The notes: generated by a model not told the origin, from the letters alone. Counted from the stretch's first letter, positions 1 to 11,000 are shown. The stretch is 42,713 nt of DNA from Ascoidea tarda (nom. inval.) (GCA_030560485.1 JAKTTS010000074.1:1-42713), one strand, 5' to 3'. Numbers and translations: made by a program.

Positions 1-1385
1 ACTCTTCCTCTTCCTCTTCCTTTTCTTCTACCCACAATTTGCCCCCGCAACTATTCAAATACATCAACTCCCTCTCAAACCTGAATCTAAAGTCCAAATC
101 AAGAACCGAAGTCTCAATCGATTACTCCCCATGGGTCTACAAAAACAACAACATCTGGGTCAAAATCATCCAAAAAAAGAAAAAAAATTTCAGCAACCTC
201 AATCTAAGAAACGCAATCAACTCAATTCAATTCTTCTACGGCAACGACTTTATCGAACCAAGATCAAACTACGGCTGGTTCAAAATTAAAAACAATCTAT
301 ATCTCCCCTCTAACAAAAACGACAACGACAACGACTTTCCCATAAACTTATCCATCTATCGAGCCTCCAACAGCAGAATCGACTACATATCCTCTCTATC
401 CCAAAAACCCACCCTAAACTTCAGTCCCTGGAACAAATTCAAAATCCTACAATTATCCGATCTTCACTTCTCCTCAGACTTTGGCCGCTGCATCGATTCC
501 TATCCTCCACTATCAAACTTCCAGCTAAACTCCTGCAAAGCTGACCAAAGAACCCTCTCCTTCTTGAACCAAGTCGTCAAAAAGGAATCTCCCAACCTCA
601 TTGTCTACACCGGCGACATCTTCCAAAACATCAACGAAATCGACTTCGAAGCAACCATCCTAAAAGTCTTTTCCATCCCAATATCAAACCAAATCCCCTT
701 TGCCTTCACCTTTGGCTCAAACGACATCATCTCTTCTGCAAACAAAGAAATCATCCTCAACTATATCTCAAACCTACCGTTCTCTCTAACAAAAAAATCA
801 ATCAACCTAGATGGCAGTCTATCAAACTATCTCCTTGATATATCCAATGGCGACGCCCAGGTTTACATCCTAGACTCCTACAAAAACAAAATTAACCACC
901 TTCAAAATGACTACATCAAAATCCTACACGATAACAACAATAAAATCAACAAAAACTACAACAACATCGATTCTCCCTTCACTTTGGCCTTTTTCCACTA
1001 CCCAATCCCAGAATATAGACCAAAGGGCCCATTTTCTGTCGTAGGCCAGTATAACCAAAAGGAAAAACTAGTCACTGAAACTTCCCCAGAAACTAGAAAA
1101 ACCCTAGGCCAATTCATCAACATTGTTAGCGTCGGCCACAAGCACACAAACGACTGCTGTATTCTAAGCTCTCTTCCACACGACGATAATATCTGGCTTT
1201 GTTACAACGCCGCTGCTGGTGAAGGCGGCTATGGAAACCCCCAAATAGCCTTTTCTAGAAAAGTCAGATTATTCTCTCTAGATAAAAAAAAAAAAAAAAT
1301 AACTTCTTGGAAAAGAGCTGAAAATAATCCCGATTCAATAATTGATTATCAAGTGCTCGTAAATGATGGTAAAGTATCCTCATAA
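1..1385 (+). CDS. DCR2: Dcr2-family metallophosphoesterase, N-terminus cut by window start
   Basis: The frame is open from base 3 with no ATG at the 5' edge, so the gene starts upstream of the window; about 460 residues are visible. It is a calcineurin-like phosphoesterase of the fungal Dcr2/Sia1 group. In S. cerevisiae Dcr2 is linked to Sic1 dephosphorylation and cell-cycle timing. Motifs seen in order: LQLSDLHFS (DxH metal motif), a CxD...PP...C.AD stretch typical of the group, VYTGDIFQ (GD motif), FGSNDI where most members have GNH(D/E), AFFHYPIPEY, and the terminal GHKHTND (GHxH). The Ser-rich leading residues and the Asn-rich insert near base 940 look like disordered linkers. Family assignment is firm. 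The choice between DCR2 and its paralogue SIA1 rests on general resemblance. The altered third motif is the one oddity. Confidence 0.85.
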   Translation, partial: SSSSSSFSSTHNLPPQLFKYINSLSNLNLKSKSRTEVSIDYSPWVYKNNNIWVKIIQKKKKNFSNLNLRNAINSIQFFYGNDFIEPRSNYGWFKIKNNLYLPSNKNDNDNDFPINLSIYRASNSRIDYISSLSQKPTLNFSPWNKFKILQLSDLHFSSDFGRCIDSYPPLSNFQLNSCKADQRTLSFLNQVVKKESPNLIVYTGDIFQNINEIDFEATILKVFSIPISNQIPFAFTFGSNDIISSANKEIILNYISNLPFSLTKKSINLDGSLSNYLLDISNGDAQVYILDSYKNKINHLQNDYIKILHDNNNKINKNYNNIDSPFTLAFFHYPIPEYRPKGPFSVVGQYNQKEKLVTETSPETRKTLGQFINIVSVGHKHTNDCCILSSLPHDDNIWLCYNAAAGEGGYGNPQIAFSRKVRLFSLDKKKKKITSWKRAENNPDSIIDYQVLVNDGKVSS

Positions 1386-1790
1386 CATTATAAAATTAAA
1401 AAAAATTAAAAAAAAATCTCCTCATAAAAACTGTCAGTATCATTACAAATTGGTTCAAAAATCATTATTTCATTATTTCATTATTTCATTGTTTTATTAT
1501 TTTATTATTTTACTTTATTCTACTGTCTAGCCATTTACTCATTTGATTCATATCCTGTGAATATTTTTTTAATTATCTATTTGAAAAAATTACTTTGAAA
1601 AAAAACACTATTTTATTTTTTATTCTTTTATTTTTTATTCTTTTATTTTTTATTTTTTATTTTGTTACTTTTTATTATTTAAAACACACAAAAAAAAAGC
1701 ATATATAGAAATATTTCTAAGATCATTTATACTATATTATTTAAATTGCATTTTTCATCATAATAAATCATATTACTTTTACTTTTAAAT
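1386..1790. other. Convergent 3' intergenic region, T-rich
   Basis: Lies between the stop codons of the phosphoesterase gene (+) and the KEN-box gene (-). It is almost pure A/T, with short-period T-rich repeats at about 1480-1515 (tttcatta units) and 1610-1660 (ttatttttta units), as expected of yeast 3' UTR and polyadenylation sequence. No ORF or RNA gene seen. Confidence 0.6.
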
Positions 1791-3677
1791 TTAATTCTCT
1801 TTTACTGCCAAAGCAGCTTTTGTTACAACAGGGTCAAGCTCTTTATTCTTTACATCTTCATATTTAATACCATGATCCGTTGAAATTTCATCTTGGTTAA
1901 TATTCTCTTCTAGGTTGATATTTTCTTTATCTGACTTATTTCCAGAAACAAAAGAAGCCTCATAATCACCTATCGGATTACACTTTAAGTTAATACTGGC
2001 CGGACATGAATTCTCACTGGAATTGGTTTCACTGATACTTGATCCGTAAGTTTCATTTGTCTCAACGCTCTTTTCTTCGTCAAATGTGGGAGAATAAAAA
2101 ATATTGGAAAAATTGGTCAATGGCGAGAGAAATTGCTGCTCAGTCCTAGCTTTTGGTAAACAATTTGCACCCATACAGCTCTCAATCTCAATACCTTCTT
2201 TCTTTGCTTTGTCCATGCTGTTCTTGCCGATGTTTCCAGCAGTATTAGTGTCGAAAGCACTGTTGAGGTATTTCATCTTGTTGAGCGTAAAATTATCGCC
2301 AAGTGAACTACCAAATAGTGCATCATTTGAACTATTGTTGAAATAAGAGTCAATAGAAGAAACAGATTCCATTGGATAACTTTGTATTTTATTATTGTTG
2401 TTGATAATTGCTGAAAGTAATCCTATCTTGTTTTCCAATTCATTTTTTAGGTTTGCATTTTCAATTTTATTTACAATTCCCATAAGCTGCGTTAAGACAA
2501 CCATTTCCTTATTTGTGTTTTCATCTATTTTATAAAGTAAATTATCCAAGTCAAATTGAGAACATTTGATCCGATTCATCAATGCATCAAACATGTTCGA
2601 GTAACTGCTCACAAAATTTTCCCATTCGTATTTCGAAAGGCTTTCTTTATCTTTTGCATAATTTCTTAAATAATTTGGAGAAAAATAATAAGGTGTGTTA
2701 TATTCATGAGTATAATCGAATGATGAAAAACCGGAATTCAAATTGGAAATAAATGAGTTCGTTGAATCAATAGGGGCAGCAAACTCAACTAGATTCTCGT
2801 AAATGCCCTTTAATGATTTCATATTGCTTGATATATTTTGATAACGACTGCTATTCAAATCATCAGCATTGGTTTTGGTTGCTAAATTTGCTGAAGAAGT
2901 TTTCTCATATTGAGTTGTTGTTTCCTTTAATGGAGAAACCCTAGCTTTTAATTTTTGAGGAGATAAACATCTCAAGGTCGGATTAGGAATATACTCTCCA
3001 CTCGTATTTAATAAAGAACCAGCATTTAGATTTTCTTTGTCATCAGTTAAATGATCATAATTTCTCAAATCAAGATTTTTTAAATCATTTATTGAAGAAA
3101 AGTTTTTAATTTTCAAAGTACCATTGAATGAAGATTTTGCATTTAACAAAAAAATTTCTGAACTTTCTTCTTTGAATGGATTTCGAACTTTAATTGGATT
3201 AGAATTAGTTGAAATAGTTATGTTATTTTTTTGAACATGATCAAATCGTTTTGGCGATAAATCAAATAGTTTTGTGAAAGAAGGAGCCTCTTTACCCAGA
3301 GTTGTTGATTTTGAATTATTGAGAGTATAGCTTTTATTGTGGGTTTGGCTACTGTTTAGAAGGGTCGGATTTGTTCTATTATGATGGATTGTGTTTGACT
3401 TCGATCGGCTACTGTAGTTATAGTAGGATTTTCGTTTTGGAAGACCATTGGTTTGGGGTATTTTGGAAGTGCAGCTGGTGCTTTTACTTTTCTCAATGCT
3501 TGATACATATCTTTTGGATGCAATTGTTGGCAAGGCATAATTTGGAACCAATAACTTTTTATTCTGATCTGTATTGTTGGCGCTTTTATTGTTCCTAGCG
3601 CTTTTGATATTAGTTTCTGCTTGTTTTCTTTGAGTCAATGTTCTCTCATCCTGGTAAATTAAAAAATTGGAAGCCAT
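1791..3677 (-). CDS. Unrecognised low-complexity protein with two KEN boxes and several S-P sites
   Basis: 628 residues from the first ATG (3675-3677). The frame is open a further 49 codons upstream but has no ATG there. No domain is recognised. The N-terminus reads MASNFLIYQDERTLTQRKQ, followed by a long basic Ser/Asn-rich region. KEN motifs lie at residues 214-216 (DDKENLN) and 584-586 (SDKENIN). Ser-Pro sites, some of CDK type, lie near residues 141, 239, 248, 333, 518 and 529. Residues about 350-430 contain a predicted helical stretch rich in Leu/Ile/Asn/Glu that could be a short coiled coil. KEN boxes plus S-P sites are typical of APC/C and CDK substrates such as securins, spindle proteins or mitotic kinase cofactors, but I cannot name a family. 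It shares the upstream region 3678-4059 with the divergent gene at 4060. Confidence 0.75.
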   Translation of the reverse strand: MASNFLIYQDERTLTQRKQAETNIKSARNNKSANNTDQNKKLLVPNYALPTIASKRYVSSIEKSKSTSCTSKIPQTNGLPKRKSYYNYSSRSKSNTIHHNRTNPTLLNSSQTHNKSYTLNNSKSTTLGKEAPSFTKLFDLSPKRFDHVQKNNITISTNSNPIKVRNPFKEESSEIFLLNAKSSFNGTLKIKNFSSINDLKNLDLRNYDHLTDDKENLNAGSLLNTSGEYIPNPTLRCLSPQKLKARVSPLKETTTQYEKTSSANLATKTNADDLNSSRYQNISSNMKSLKGIYENLVEFAAPIDSTNSFISNLNSGFSSFDYTHEYNTPYYFSPNYLRNYAKDKESLSKYEWENFVSSYSNMFDALMNRIKCSQFDLDNLLYKIDENTNKEMVVLTQLMGIVNKIENANLKNELENKIGLLSAIINNNNKIQSYPMESVSSIDSYFNNSSNDALFGSSLGDNFTLNKMKYLNSAFDTNTAGNIGKNSMDKAKKEGIEIESCMGANCLPKARTEQQFLSPLTNFSNIFYSPTFDEEKSVETNETYGSSISETNSSENSCPASINLKCNPIGDYEASFVSGNKSDKENINLEENINQDEISTDHGIKYEDVKNKELDPVVTKAALAVKEN

Positions 3678-4059
3678 GTCTAACAGTTGATTCCAGCGTT
3701 GAAAATAAACAACTGCAAATTTGGTAAAAGAGCTAGTCACGAAAACTGTCTTGATATACCTCTTTCTGTGCACTGATTGTTTTATATTGTTTCCAAATTG
3801 GGAATTTCTTGGTTTGGAACACAAAAGCCGAGGAAAACTCCAGCTCTATGGCGCTTTCCATTTTCTGCACCCACAACACTGGTCGCTGGACTTTTTGTGT
3901 TCAAAGAGGTTATATTGTTTTGTTTGATCGTTTTTTTGGTCCAGGATGGGTTTTCCTCTCAAATGCTCTTCTGGTCAAAGACAACAGTGGTGAAAAGTTT
4001 TCCACCAGGGTTATCAATTGCAAGAATATTGAATAATCCATTGGGCTTTGCCAACTGAA
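3678..4059. promoter_or_regulatory. Divergent intergenic promoter region
   Basis: Holds the 5' flanks of the KEN-box gene (-) and the BAR-like gene (+). It is noticeably richer in G/C than the coding DNA on either side, so several chance ORFs span it. None has recognisable content and none begins with a convincing ATG. I could not identify a specific factor-binding site. Confidence 0.5.
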
Positions 4060-5556
4060 ATGTCAACTTGCTGCAGTTCGAATGCCACCATCAACGATCA
4101 AAACAAACTTCCAAACATAGAGAATAATCTAAATTATATAAATAATACAAATAGTGATTCTAATACCAGCTCCAATACAAATCCCAATACCAATAGTGGC
4201 AGCACAAAATACTATTCGATTTCAACTCCAAACTCAACTTTATCAGCTCTCTCAATTTATAGTCCCATTTCCAAAGTTATGAATAGAATGGGTGGTTCGC
4301 CAGTTCAATCCTCCTCTCATAATTTGCATAATAGATTAAAAAAAATCGTTAAATACGAGAAGAAATCAGTTAGAAATCAAATTGAATTCATTAATGAACT
4401 AAACTCTTGGTCTGCAATTATTCCAAATGAAACGAGCAAAAAACTATTAATTGAATTCTCAAAATGCTTGGATATTCAAAGAGAATTGAATGAAGAACTA
4501 ATTCAAAAGCAAGAAAATTTAAGGTTACAATTCATTAATGTTCAAAAAAGAGAACAAAAAAGTAACAACTTGAAACTAAAGAGAAATAGGTCTTTATCAA
4601 AATTAAGAGCTGAAGAAAGTAAAGTTGGTCAATCTCAGAAAATTTCTTTGCAAAAAGAAGCTTTGGAAGAACTGGAATGTTCAATGGAAATTGTCGATGA
4701 TCAATATATTAGATCAATAAATACCGGACTAAAATCCTCTTTCATAGAATACATTTTGTCTTTCAAAAGTGCTTCTTATAAATATCTCAAGGTTGCCGAA
4801 TATTTTATGAGTTCCAGCCAGTCTGATATCTCCTCAAGCGGTTTATCAACGTCAAATAAGAAATATATAATGAATTTAAGTCCCATCTCAAATTCAAGAT
4901 ACAACTTGAACAACGATCTTAGAACACCCCTATCCAACAATTCAAATTTATACAATAATGCTAATCGTAATAACAGTAATAGTACTCAGATTAATAACAA
5001 TCACAATAGCAACCATAATGGCCATCACAACAATAATCTAATTGTATCTGAAAATGGATTTTATAATGTTATCGCAGGTAGCGACCCAAAAGTTAATCTA
5101 AACCATTTCGTAAAACCTCACATATATCCAAATTCAATTAGTTCATATGGAAAAACATATGCACAAAATTCAAACATTAACCCAAATTCAACACCAAAAA
5201 ACACAATTCAAAATCCAGCAAAACCCACAATGATTGAAATTAATTCAAACAATGTATGTTCCTCTTGTGGTCATATGAACATGTTAGGAAATTGTGTTCA
5301 TCAAAAAATAAACACAGAAAACAATTCAGAAATGTTGCAGCAAAACCAGAACCAAAATCCAAATAAAGGTATTAAATCAAATCCTCCATCTCGTGATGAC
5401 TCAAAAAATATATACTTGAATACTGAACAATCAAAACCGTCGACAAGACAATCAACAATTAATACTTTAGAAGAAAAACAAACAATGAAAGGAAGTGATA
5501 TAAATCATAATTTACTTAATCACTATACTACCCCTGGAAGCATAGGATTCTTTTAA
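4060..5556 (+). CDS. BAR-like helical-bundle protein with Cys-rich N-terminus and Asn-rich tail
   Basis: 498 residues from ATG 4060; an in-frame stop at 4033 and no other ATG fix this start. The N-terminus MSTCCSSNA has adjacent cysteines that could be lipid-modified (inference). Residues about 85-250 form a charged, almost proline-free helical region (HNLHNRLKKIVKYEKKSVRN, then long Lys/Glu/Gln/Leu stretches, ending YILSFKSASYKYLKVAEYF). This looks like the three-helix layout of BAR or I-BAR proteins. Yeast Ivy1, a vacuolar I-BAR-type protein, is one candidate, but I cannot confirm it. The rest is Asn/Ser-rich apart from a small C400-x2-C403-x8-C412-x-H414 cluster, a possible metal site. Function unknown; membrane association is inference. 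Confidence 0.7.
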   Translation: MSTCCSSNATINDQNKLPNIENNLNYINNTNSDSNTSSNTNPNTNSGSTKYYSISTPNSTLSALSIYSPISKVMNRMGGSPVQSSSHNLHNRLKKIVKYEKKSVRNQIEFINELNSWSAIIPNETSKKLLIEFSKCLDIQRELNEELIQKQENLRLQFINVQKREQKSNNLKLKRNRSLSKLRAEESKVGQSQKISLQKEALEELECSMEIVDDQYIRSINTGLKSSFIEYILSFKSASYKYLKVAEYFMSSSQSDISSSGLSTSNKKYIMNLSPISNSRYNLNNDLRTPLSNNSNLYNNANRNNSNSTQINNNHNSNHNGHHNNNLIVSENGFYNVIAGSDPKVNLNHFVKPHIYPNSISSYGKTYAQNSNINPNSTPKNTIQNPAKPTMIEINSNNVCSSCGHMNMLGNCVHQKINTENNSEMLQQNQNQNPNKGIKSNPPSRDDSKNIYLNTEQSKPSTRQSTINTLEEKQTMKGSDINHNLLNHYTTPGSIGFF

Positions 5557-5686
5557 ACAAACATTTAAAGCTTTTTTATTTATTTATTTATTTTATTTGT
5601 TTTTTCTTTTTTTTTCTTTGTTTTGATTAATAGACATTTTCTTTAAGATCAATAATAATAAAATCTCAAAATAGTAACTCCAAGTC

Positions 5687-7738
5687 TTACCCTTTGGTAC
5701 ATAAACTCCAATGCAATTCTCTTTTATCAAAAGTCCAAGTCAACAATTTAAACATTTCCAATTTTTCTTCAAATTTTATTAATTTGAAGCTTTCGTTTCT
5801 TGAGCAAATACTTTGATTATTGCTTAAATAAATAATAAAATCATAAATCAAGTTTTTTTCAAGTTTTTTTAACTCTGTTCTCTGAAAAATTACCCATTTT
5901 GTTAATTTTTGAATCATAATACCTAAATCACTGCTTTTAATATTAATAAATAAGGTCGTTTCAACATATTCCAAAAACGAACTTATTTTAAATAAATTGT
6001 TATCTTCAGTTGTAAAAATCTTTTTATTAAAATCTTTATACTTTAACTTGAAGGTTTCAATTAACTTTGGAATTGGTGTAGATTCATCTGACTTTAGTAT
6101 TAAAGATTTAAATTTTTGAAAGTAGATCGAATAATTAAATTTCAATACTTGTTTTAGCCACAATAATAATTTCTTATATATATGTAATAAATTGTCATAA
6201 CGTATTATTGGCTTTTCATTTAAATTAATCCTAATTTTTGAAAAACTGATAAGTTTATTATTCACAAAAAGTTCCAAATATTTATTGAATAAATCGCCCT
6301 TTAAATCTAAAAACGTAGCGTCATCAAACAAACCAGAATTTAATATTAAATCATTTGAGGGACTTAGAAATGCCTTTAAATTTGATCTTAAAGTTAGCAA
6401 ATCCAAAAAATTTGAAAGAACCATATCACCGTAAGCATCTTCTAGAAATATTAATTGATTGTTGGTATGATTTTTTTGCATATTTTTATTATTTGTCCAA
6501 ATATCATATCCCATATTAGTTTTCGTATTTTGCTTTTTTTCCAGTAATAAATTTGTAATAGTAATAATTAAATATTTAAGGACTTCATACTGATAATTAG
6601 TAATATTAATAATTGAGTTATTGTTTAAAAGCAATACAGAAATTAGATTTTTAGAAGAAAGTAAGGAAGAATGTAAATAAGTATTTGGTAGAGATGTTAT
6701 GTCTAAAAAATCAGAATAATCTAGTATGTAGTTTTTATCTTGAAAAATTTGATTTATATGTTGATCTGTATTTATTTCATTTTGACCTATAAATACAATA
6801 TCATCATCTTCACTGTCACTGCTGCTATCATCTTTATATTGACATTGATTAATATTTTTGAAATTTAAATTTTTGGTTATATTACTTGGAATATCATCAT
6901 TATCGATTAAACAATTTAAATTATATTTTTTATTAACATCCCAAGGTTGGGATAATATTGAATCTCTGACATTCAATGCCCTAGCCCAAAATTTTAGCTC
7001 TTTTTCTAAGGAAGTTTCAATTTTTGAATGGGATTTGTCATTCAAACTTTTTGAAAATAAAAAAATTTTCTGAATAGAAATCTCAATGGCCCTGTTTTTC
7101 TTTCTGAATTTATTATTCACATTTCCATGAATTTTAATGTAATTGCCTATCAATAAGTACGATGAATTTGGATTTGCTGGACTTTTGCAATTTCTAAATA
7201 TTTCACTTTTATTCTCCAAAATTGAGCTAACATACAGGGACTCTTTCATGGTGCAGGTTGTCAAATTATTACAGCCACTTGAATCATCAATGTCTATGAA
7301 ATACAAATTATCAACTGTGTAGCTGCTATTAGTAGTTTTGTTATCATTAAATTTGGAGTATTTCGACTTGAGATCTCTAAATTGTATATCAACCACTTGA
7401 GCAAAAATCTCCACATTTTGAATTGGATAGTTGTTGACCAAGACATAATTGTCGTTGTGCCACTTCAATCCGACATTACCATAAACATCTAGTATTGAAA
7501 CCGAATTTTTCAAGTCTTTCAAAAATAAAGGAACAGTTTTGTTGTAAAAAGGAGAGGAGTGAAATAATTCTGGTCGATAAAAGTTCTTTCTTTTGATTCT
7601 TTGAAACACACAACTATTTCGTGGAGCAGAAAAATCAAAGACCCTTGCTCTGCCTTTGCTGGTCTTCAAATTGGACTGTATGGGCTTCTTTGCAGGTCTT
7701 TTTTTATGGATGCCCCCATCTTTAGGACTTCCAAACAT
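5687..7738 (-). CDS. STN1: Stn1, telomere-capping CST complex subunit
   Basis: 683 residues from ATG 7738. Stn1 binds Cdc13 and Ten1 to cap telomeres and to control C-strand fill-in by DNA polymerase alpha. The N-terminal third carries the Stn1 OB-fold pattern: PLFLKDLKNSVSIL (about 70-83), then the strand with YPIQNVEIFAQVVDIQFR (104-121), an FIDIDDSSG turn (147-155), YLLIGNYIKIHGNV (194-207), and the closing helix with KELKFWARALNVRDSILSQPW (246-266), a Stn1 hallmark. After the OB fold comes an acidic SSSDSEDDDIVFIG stretch (305-318) resembling a SUMO-interacting motif, then a Leu/Asn-rich C-terminal half where winged-helix domains would be expected. S. cerevisiae Stn1 is 494 residues, so this one is longer. 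Its 3' end faces the BAR-like gene across 130 bp. Confidence 0.88.
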   Translation of the reverse strand: MFGSPKDGGIHKKRPAKKPIQSNLKTSKGRARVFDFSAPRNSCVFQRIKRKNFYRPELFHSSPFYNKTVPLFLKDLKNSVSILDVYGNVGLKWHNDNYVLVNNYPIQNVEIFAQVVDIQFRDLKSKYSKFNDNKTTNSSYTVDNLYFIDIDDSSGCNNLTTCTMKESLYVSSILENKSEIFRNCKSPANPNSSYLLIGNYIKIHGNVNNKFRKKNRAIEISIQKIFLFSKSLNDKSHSKIETSLEKELKFWARALNVRDSILSQPWDVNKKYNLNCLIDNDDIPSNITKNLNFKNINQCQYKDDSSSDSEDDDIVFIGQNEINTDQHINQIFQDKNYILDYSDFLDITSLPNTYLHSSLLSSKNLISVLLLNNNSIINITNYQYEVLKYLIITITNLLLEKKQNTKTNMGYDIWTNNKNMQKNHTNNQLIFLEDAYGDMVLSNFLDLLTLRSNLKAFLSPSNDLILNSGLFDDATFLDLKGDLFNKYLELFVNNKLISFSKIRINLNEKPIIRYDNLLHIYKKLLLWLKQVLKFNYSIYFQKFKSLILKSDESTPIPKLIETFKLKYKDFNKKIFTTEDNNLFKISSFLEYVETTLFINIKSSDLGIMIQKLTKWVIFQRTELKKLEKNLIYDFIIYLSNNQSICSRNESFKLIKFEEKLEMFKLLTWTFDKRELHWSLCTKG

Positions 7739-8042
7739 CGGCAGCTATCAACTACTGACAACTTTCAGCAAAAGCAGCAGAAGCAGAAAAAACCCCAGAG
7801 AATATATACAGGTCGGAACTGATTGTGGACACGCACTCTACCGGATATACAGTCGGAAATCAAAGGGATATAACCTCAAAAGGGCGTTTTTGTAGTGCTT
7901 CTATGAGAATAGCATTGATTAAAATGGTTACTATCAAAAAGGAAGATATGATACAATGCAAAAAATATTACAATGCTATGTATAGAAAGGTGTATAGAAC
8001 AGTGTGCAGAATAGTGTATTGGCGATCCCCCGTCTGCTATCT
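7739..8042. promoter_or_regulatory. STN1 upstream region and SRB8 3' flank
   Basis: About 300 bp between the STN1 start and the SRB8 stop, both on the minus strand. The part next to STN1 is relatively G/C-rich with a repeated agcagcagaag/aagcagaa pattern (about 7766-7792). Small ORFs here have no recognisable content. No defined factor site was recognised. Confidence 0.45.
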
Positions 8043-11000
8043 CTAGAGGGGATTTTCCTTTTCTATTGTGGCATCAAATAGCTGAAGGTTGATTGCCCCA
8101 TCGTTGAGAGTGACGTCTTTATTGGCCTCTTCTAGTAGATCGAATGGTTTTATGCTCAAATTGGAGTATTCCTTGTTGATTTTATCAAATAAAAACCATT
8201 CTTTGTCGTGGATCTCATTCACTTCGAGTTCTTTGGAGCTGAAATACTGCTCAATTTCACTAAAATCGTTTTTGATACAATTTTCAAAATACACTTTATT
8301 ATGATAAATCCGACTTTCATTTAAGAATTTTGTGTTATCAATGACATTAGTCAACTTGCTTGCCTCAAGAAATCTGGAAGAAACTGTGCTATGATCTTCC
8401 AACTCACTATTATATGCACTTTCATAAACATTATTGTCGTTGCTAACTTCTTTTTCATCTTTAACGTTGTCAATGTCATTTCGGGTTTGGTTTTTTCTCT
8501 TACCTGTATTTAATAAACTTTTAGTGTCTCCGTCAACTTCAATATTCTTTTCTTTTGCATAGTTGTCAATCCCAGTTTTGATTTGGCAAATTATGTCGGT
8601 GATTAGTTCATTTATCTTAGAATATGTTTTGAACAAATCAATTTTTAAAATCTTTTGAAAGGCGATTATAATTTTTTTATACTTGTTTTTAATTTTCTCA
8701 TCAGTGCAAATCAAGTTCCGAATAAACAAATTTTTATTTAACTCAATAATTTTCAAAAAAATTGTATACCCGACTAAAACTTCGTTTTTGGTAATCTTAT
8801 CTTTAGATTTCTGATAGCTTATGATCATGTTCTGAAATCCGTTATTAACTAAATTAATAATATTTTCATCGTCAAAATAATAAGAATCTTCTTTTGATTT
8901 CTTCAGATACGTTAAATTATCATAATCCAGAGCTTCATTATATTTTTCTTCAATATTTTTTTCATTACAAAAAATAGTCAAACCAGAATTTAAAAAGTAG
9001 GAAATGTAAGGTGCTAAATTGTTGAATTTTTTTATTCTAAATTTATTTAAAACATCAAGACTCTGACTATCATTATCATTATTACTATAATTACTGTATT
9101 CATTGAAATTTAACCTCATTTGAAAAGGAGTTGAACTAGTCAAAAAAATTTCATAAAACACGCTTAATATTTCTTTTTTTAAGATATCATTTAAATAATT
9201 AAAAATGTTTTCCAATACTTTTAATTTTACCTTATTTTCAACAATATTATTTAAAACGCAGCCTATCAAAACTTTATAAATGATTTCCTTTATTATTTTT
9301 CTATCGTTATTTTCTTCTTGACTCAATAAAAGACAGATTATAGCTTGACAAATCACTATATTAAATTCATCTAAAATAAATACAATACTCAATACATTTT
9401 TCGAGTCAACGGTCAAATAATCCGTTTCAGTATCTTCGTGATTTTTTAAACTATAAAAATCAAAAATCCCAAACAGTCTATGAGGATAAAATAATACCTC
9501 GTTAAATAGTGATATGATAGTTTTGGTATCAATTATTGTGTTTCTAATCAAGTAATTTATAGTTTCAAAAGTGTTAAAAGTTAGCGATTCTAATAATAAT
9601 TTTAAAATCTTTGATTTGTGATTCTTCATCTCTCCATTTTTAATGCATTCTATAACCAAACAAAATTTATTATTGTGGAATGCATTTGTGTGATATCCAA
9701 AATTATTCTCAGGCAATTTTTTAAGAAAAATCAATTCTAAATTAATATTTAAAAATGGATCAACCTTAAATAATTCATTTCGAGAATAATTCAATTGATG
9801 TCTGTTTTGAATTAACATAACATAGTCCTTGTAGTCATTAAAAACCAAATCCAAAATAAACGAAAAACTTGTTTCTTTTATTCGACAGGTTTGATTATCA
9901 AGAGCAAATTTCTCATTTGTTTTTTTTAAATATAGTTTAAACATAAGCTTTATAAGCTCTTTCAATGAAATAAAGTTATTTAAAACAAAACATAACAATA
10001 TATTTAGATATTTGATATATTTTTCTTTCTCTTTATCACTTTCACTTAATAACGAGTTTGACATCAATGAATTAATAAAATTGCTGATAGAATTGTAGAA
10101 AAATTCGGCTTTTAATTTTTTCACTAATTTAAGTAAACTTGTCAAATCTTTAAAGTTCTTTGAATTGCTATTAAAGTTTTTCCAACTTTCTGTATCTGTT
10201 TTGGATATTATTATACTTTCGGGACTATTAAAAACCATCATAAAAATATTACGAATAAAATTATCGAAATTATTGAAATTATCCGAAAATAAAGTTCTTG
10301 TATCAATACCAAAATTATTGACATTGTCATTTAAAGTAAAGGAATCAATTAAAGATTTAACCGGCTGTCTGCTCATGTTTATTTCATAAGCAATTAGCTC
10401 ATCTAATTTTTTTAGCAATTCACTGATAAGACCAAAATGATTTTCATCTGATAAATAATAACTTTTGGTATCCTCATTTCTATTTTTGAGCACTTCTTTT
10501 AATTCTTTTGGTGAGAGCATTTCGGATATCGAAGAAAATTCCTCAACAAAATTAGATAATTTTTTCGAAAATCGTTTTAATAAATAAAGAAAATTATAGT
10601 TAGGAGTGTAATTTTGACTATGAAATGTATAATTGTAATAGCCATCAATAAAAAATCTGAATAAGGCAACAAAATTGAGGGTTGGATTTTTCACTTTTGG
10701 AACATTGGCCAGTTTAGATGAAATACTGTTATCTGAATAGTAATTTATTACGCTTTTATAATTATCTAAAATTTTCAATATAACATAAAATTGTTCTGAA
10801 TCAATTTTGATAATTACTTGACTAGATATCTTGATGTTTTCGTATTCATTCATCAAAGGTCTTGATAATTGAATGGAACTGGGAGACGCTAAATAGTTAA
10901 AATTTTGATTGGAAAAAGTGTCATCTTGAAAATTATAGATAAGAAAAATCTCTTTAATTAAACTAAAAAAGTTTTCCAATGAATAGAATCCCTCAAAGAT

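Noticed and set aside
3678-3824. N-terminal extension of the KEN-box protein
   Set aside because: The open frame begins at TTG with no ATG; the first ATG is at 3677.
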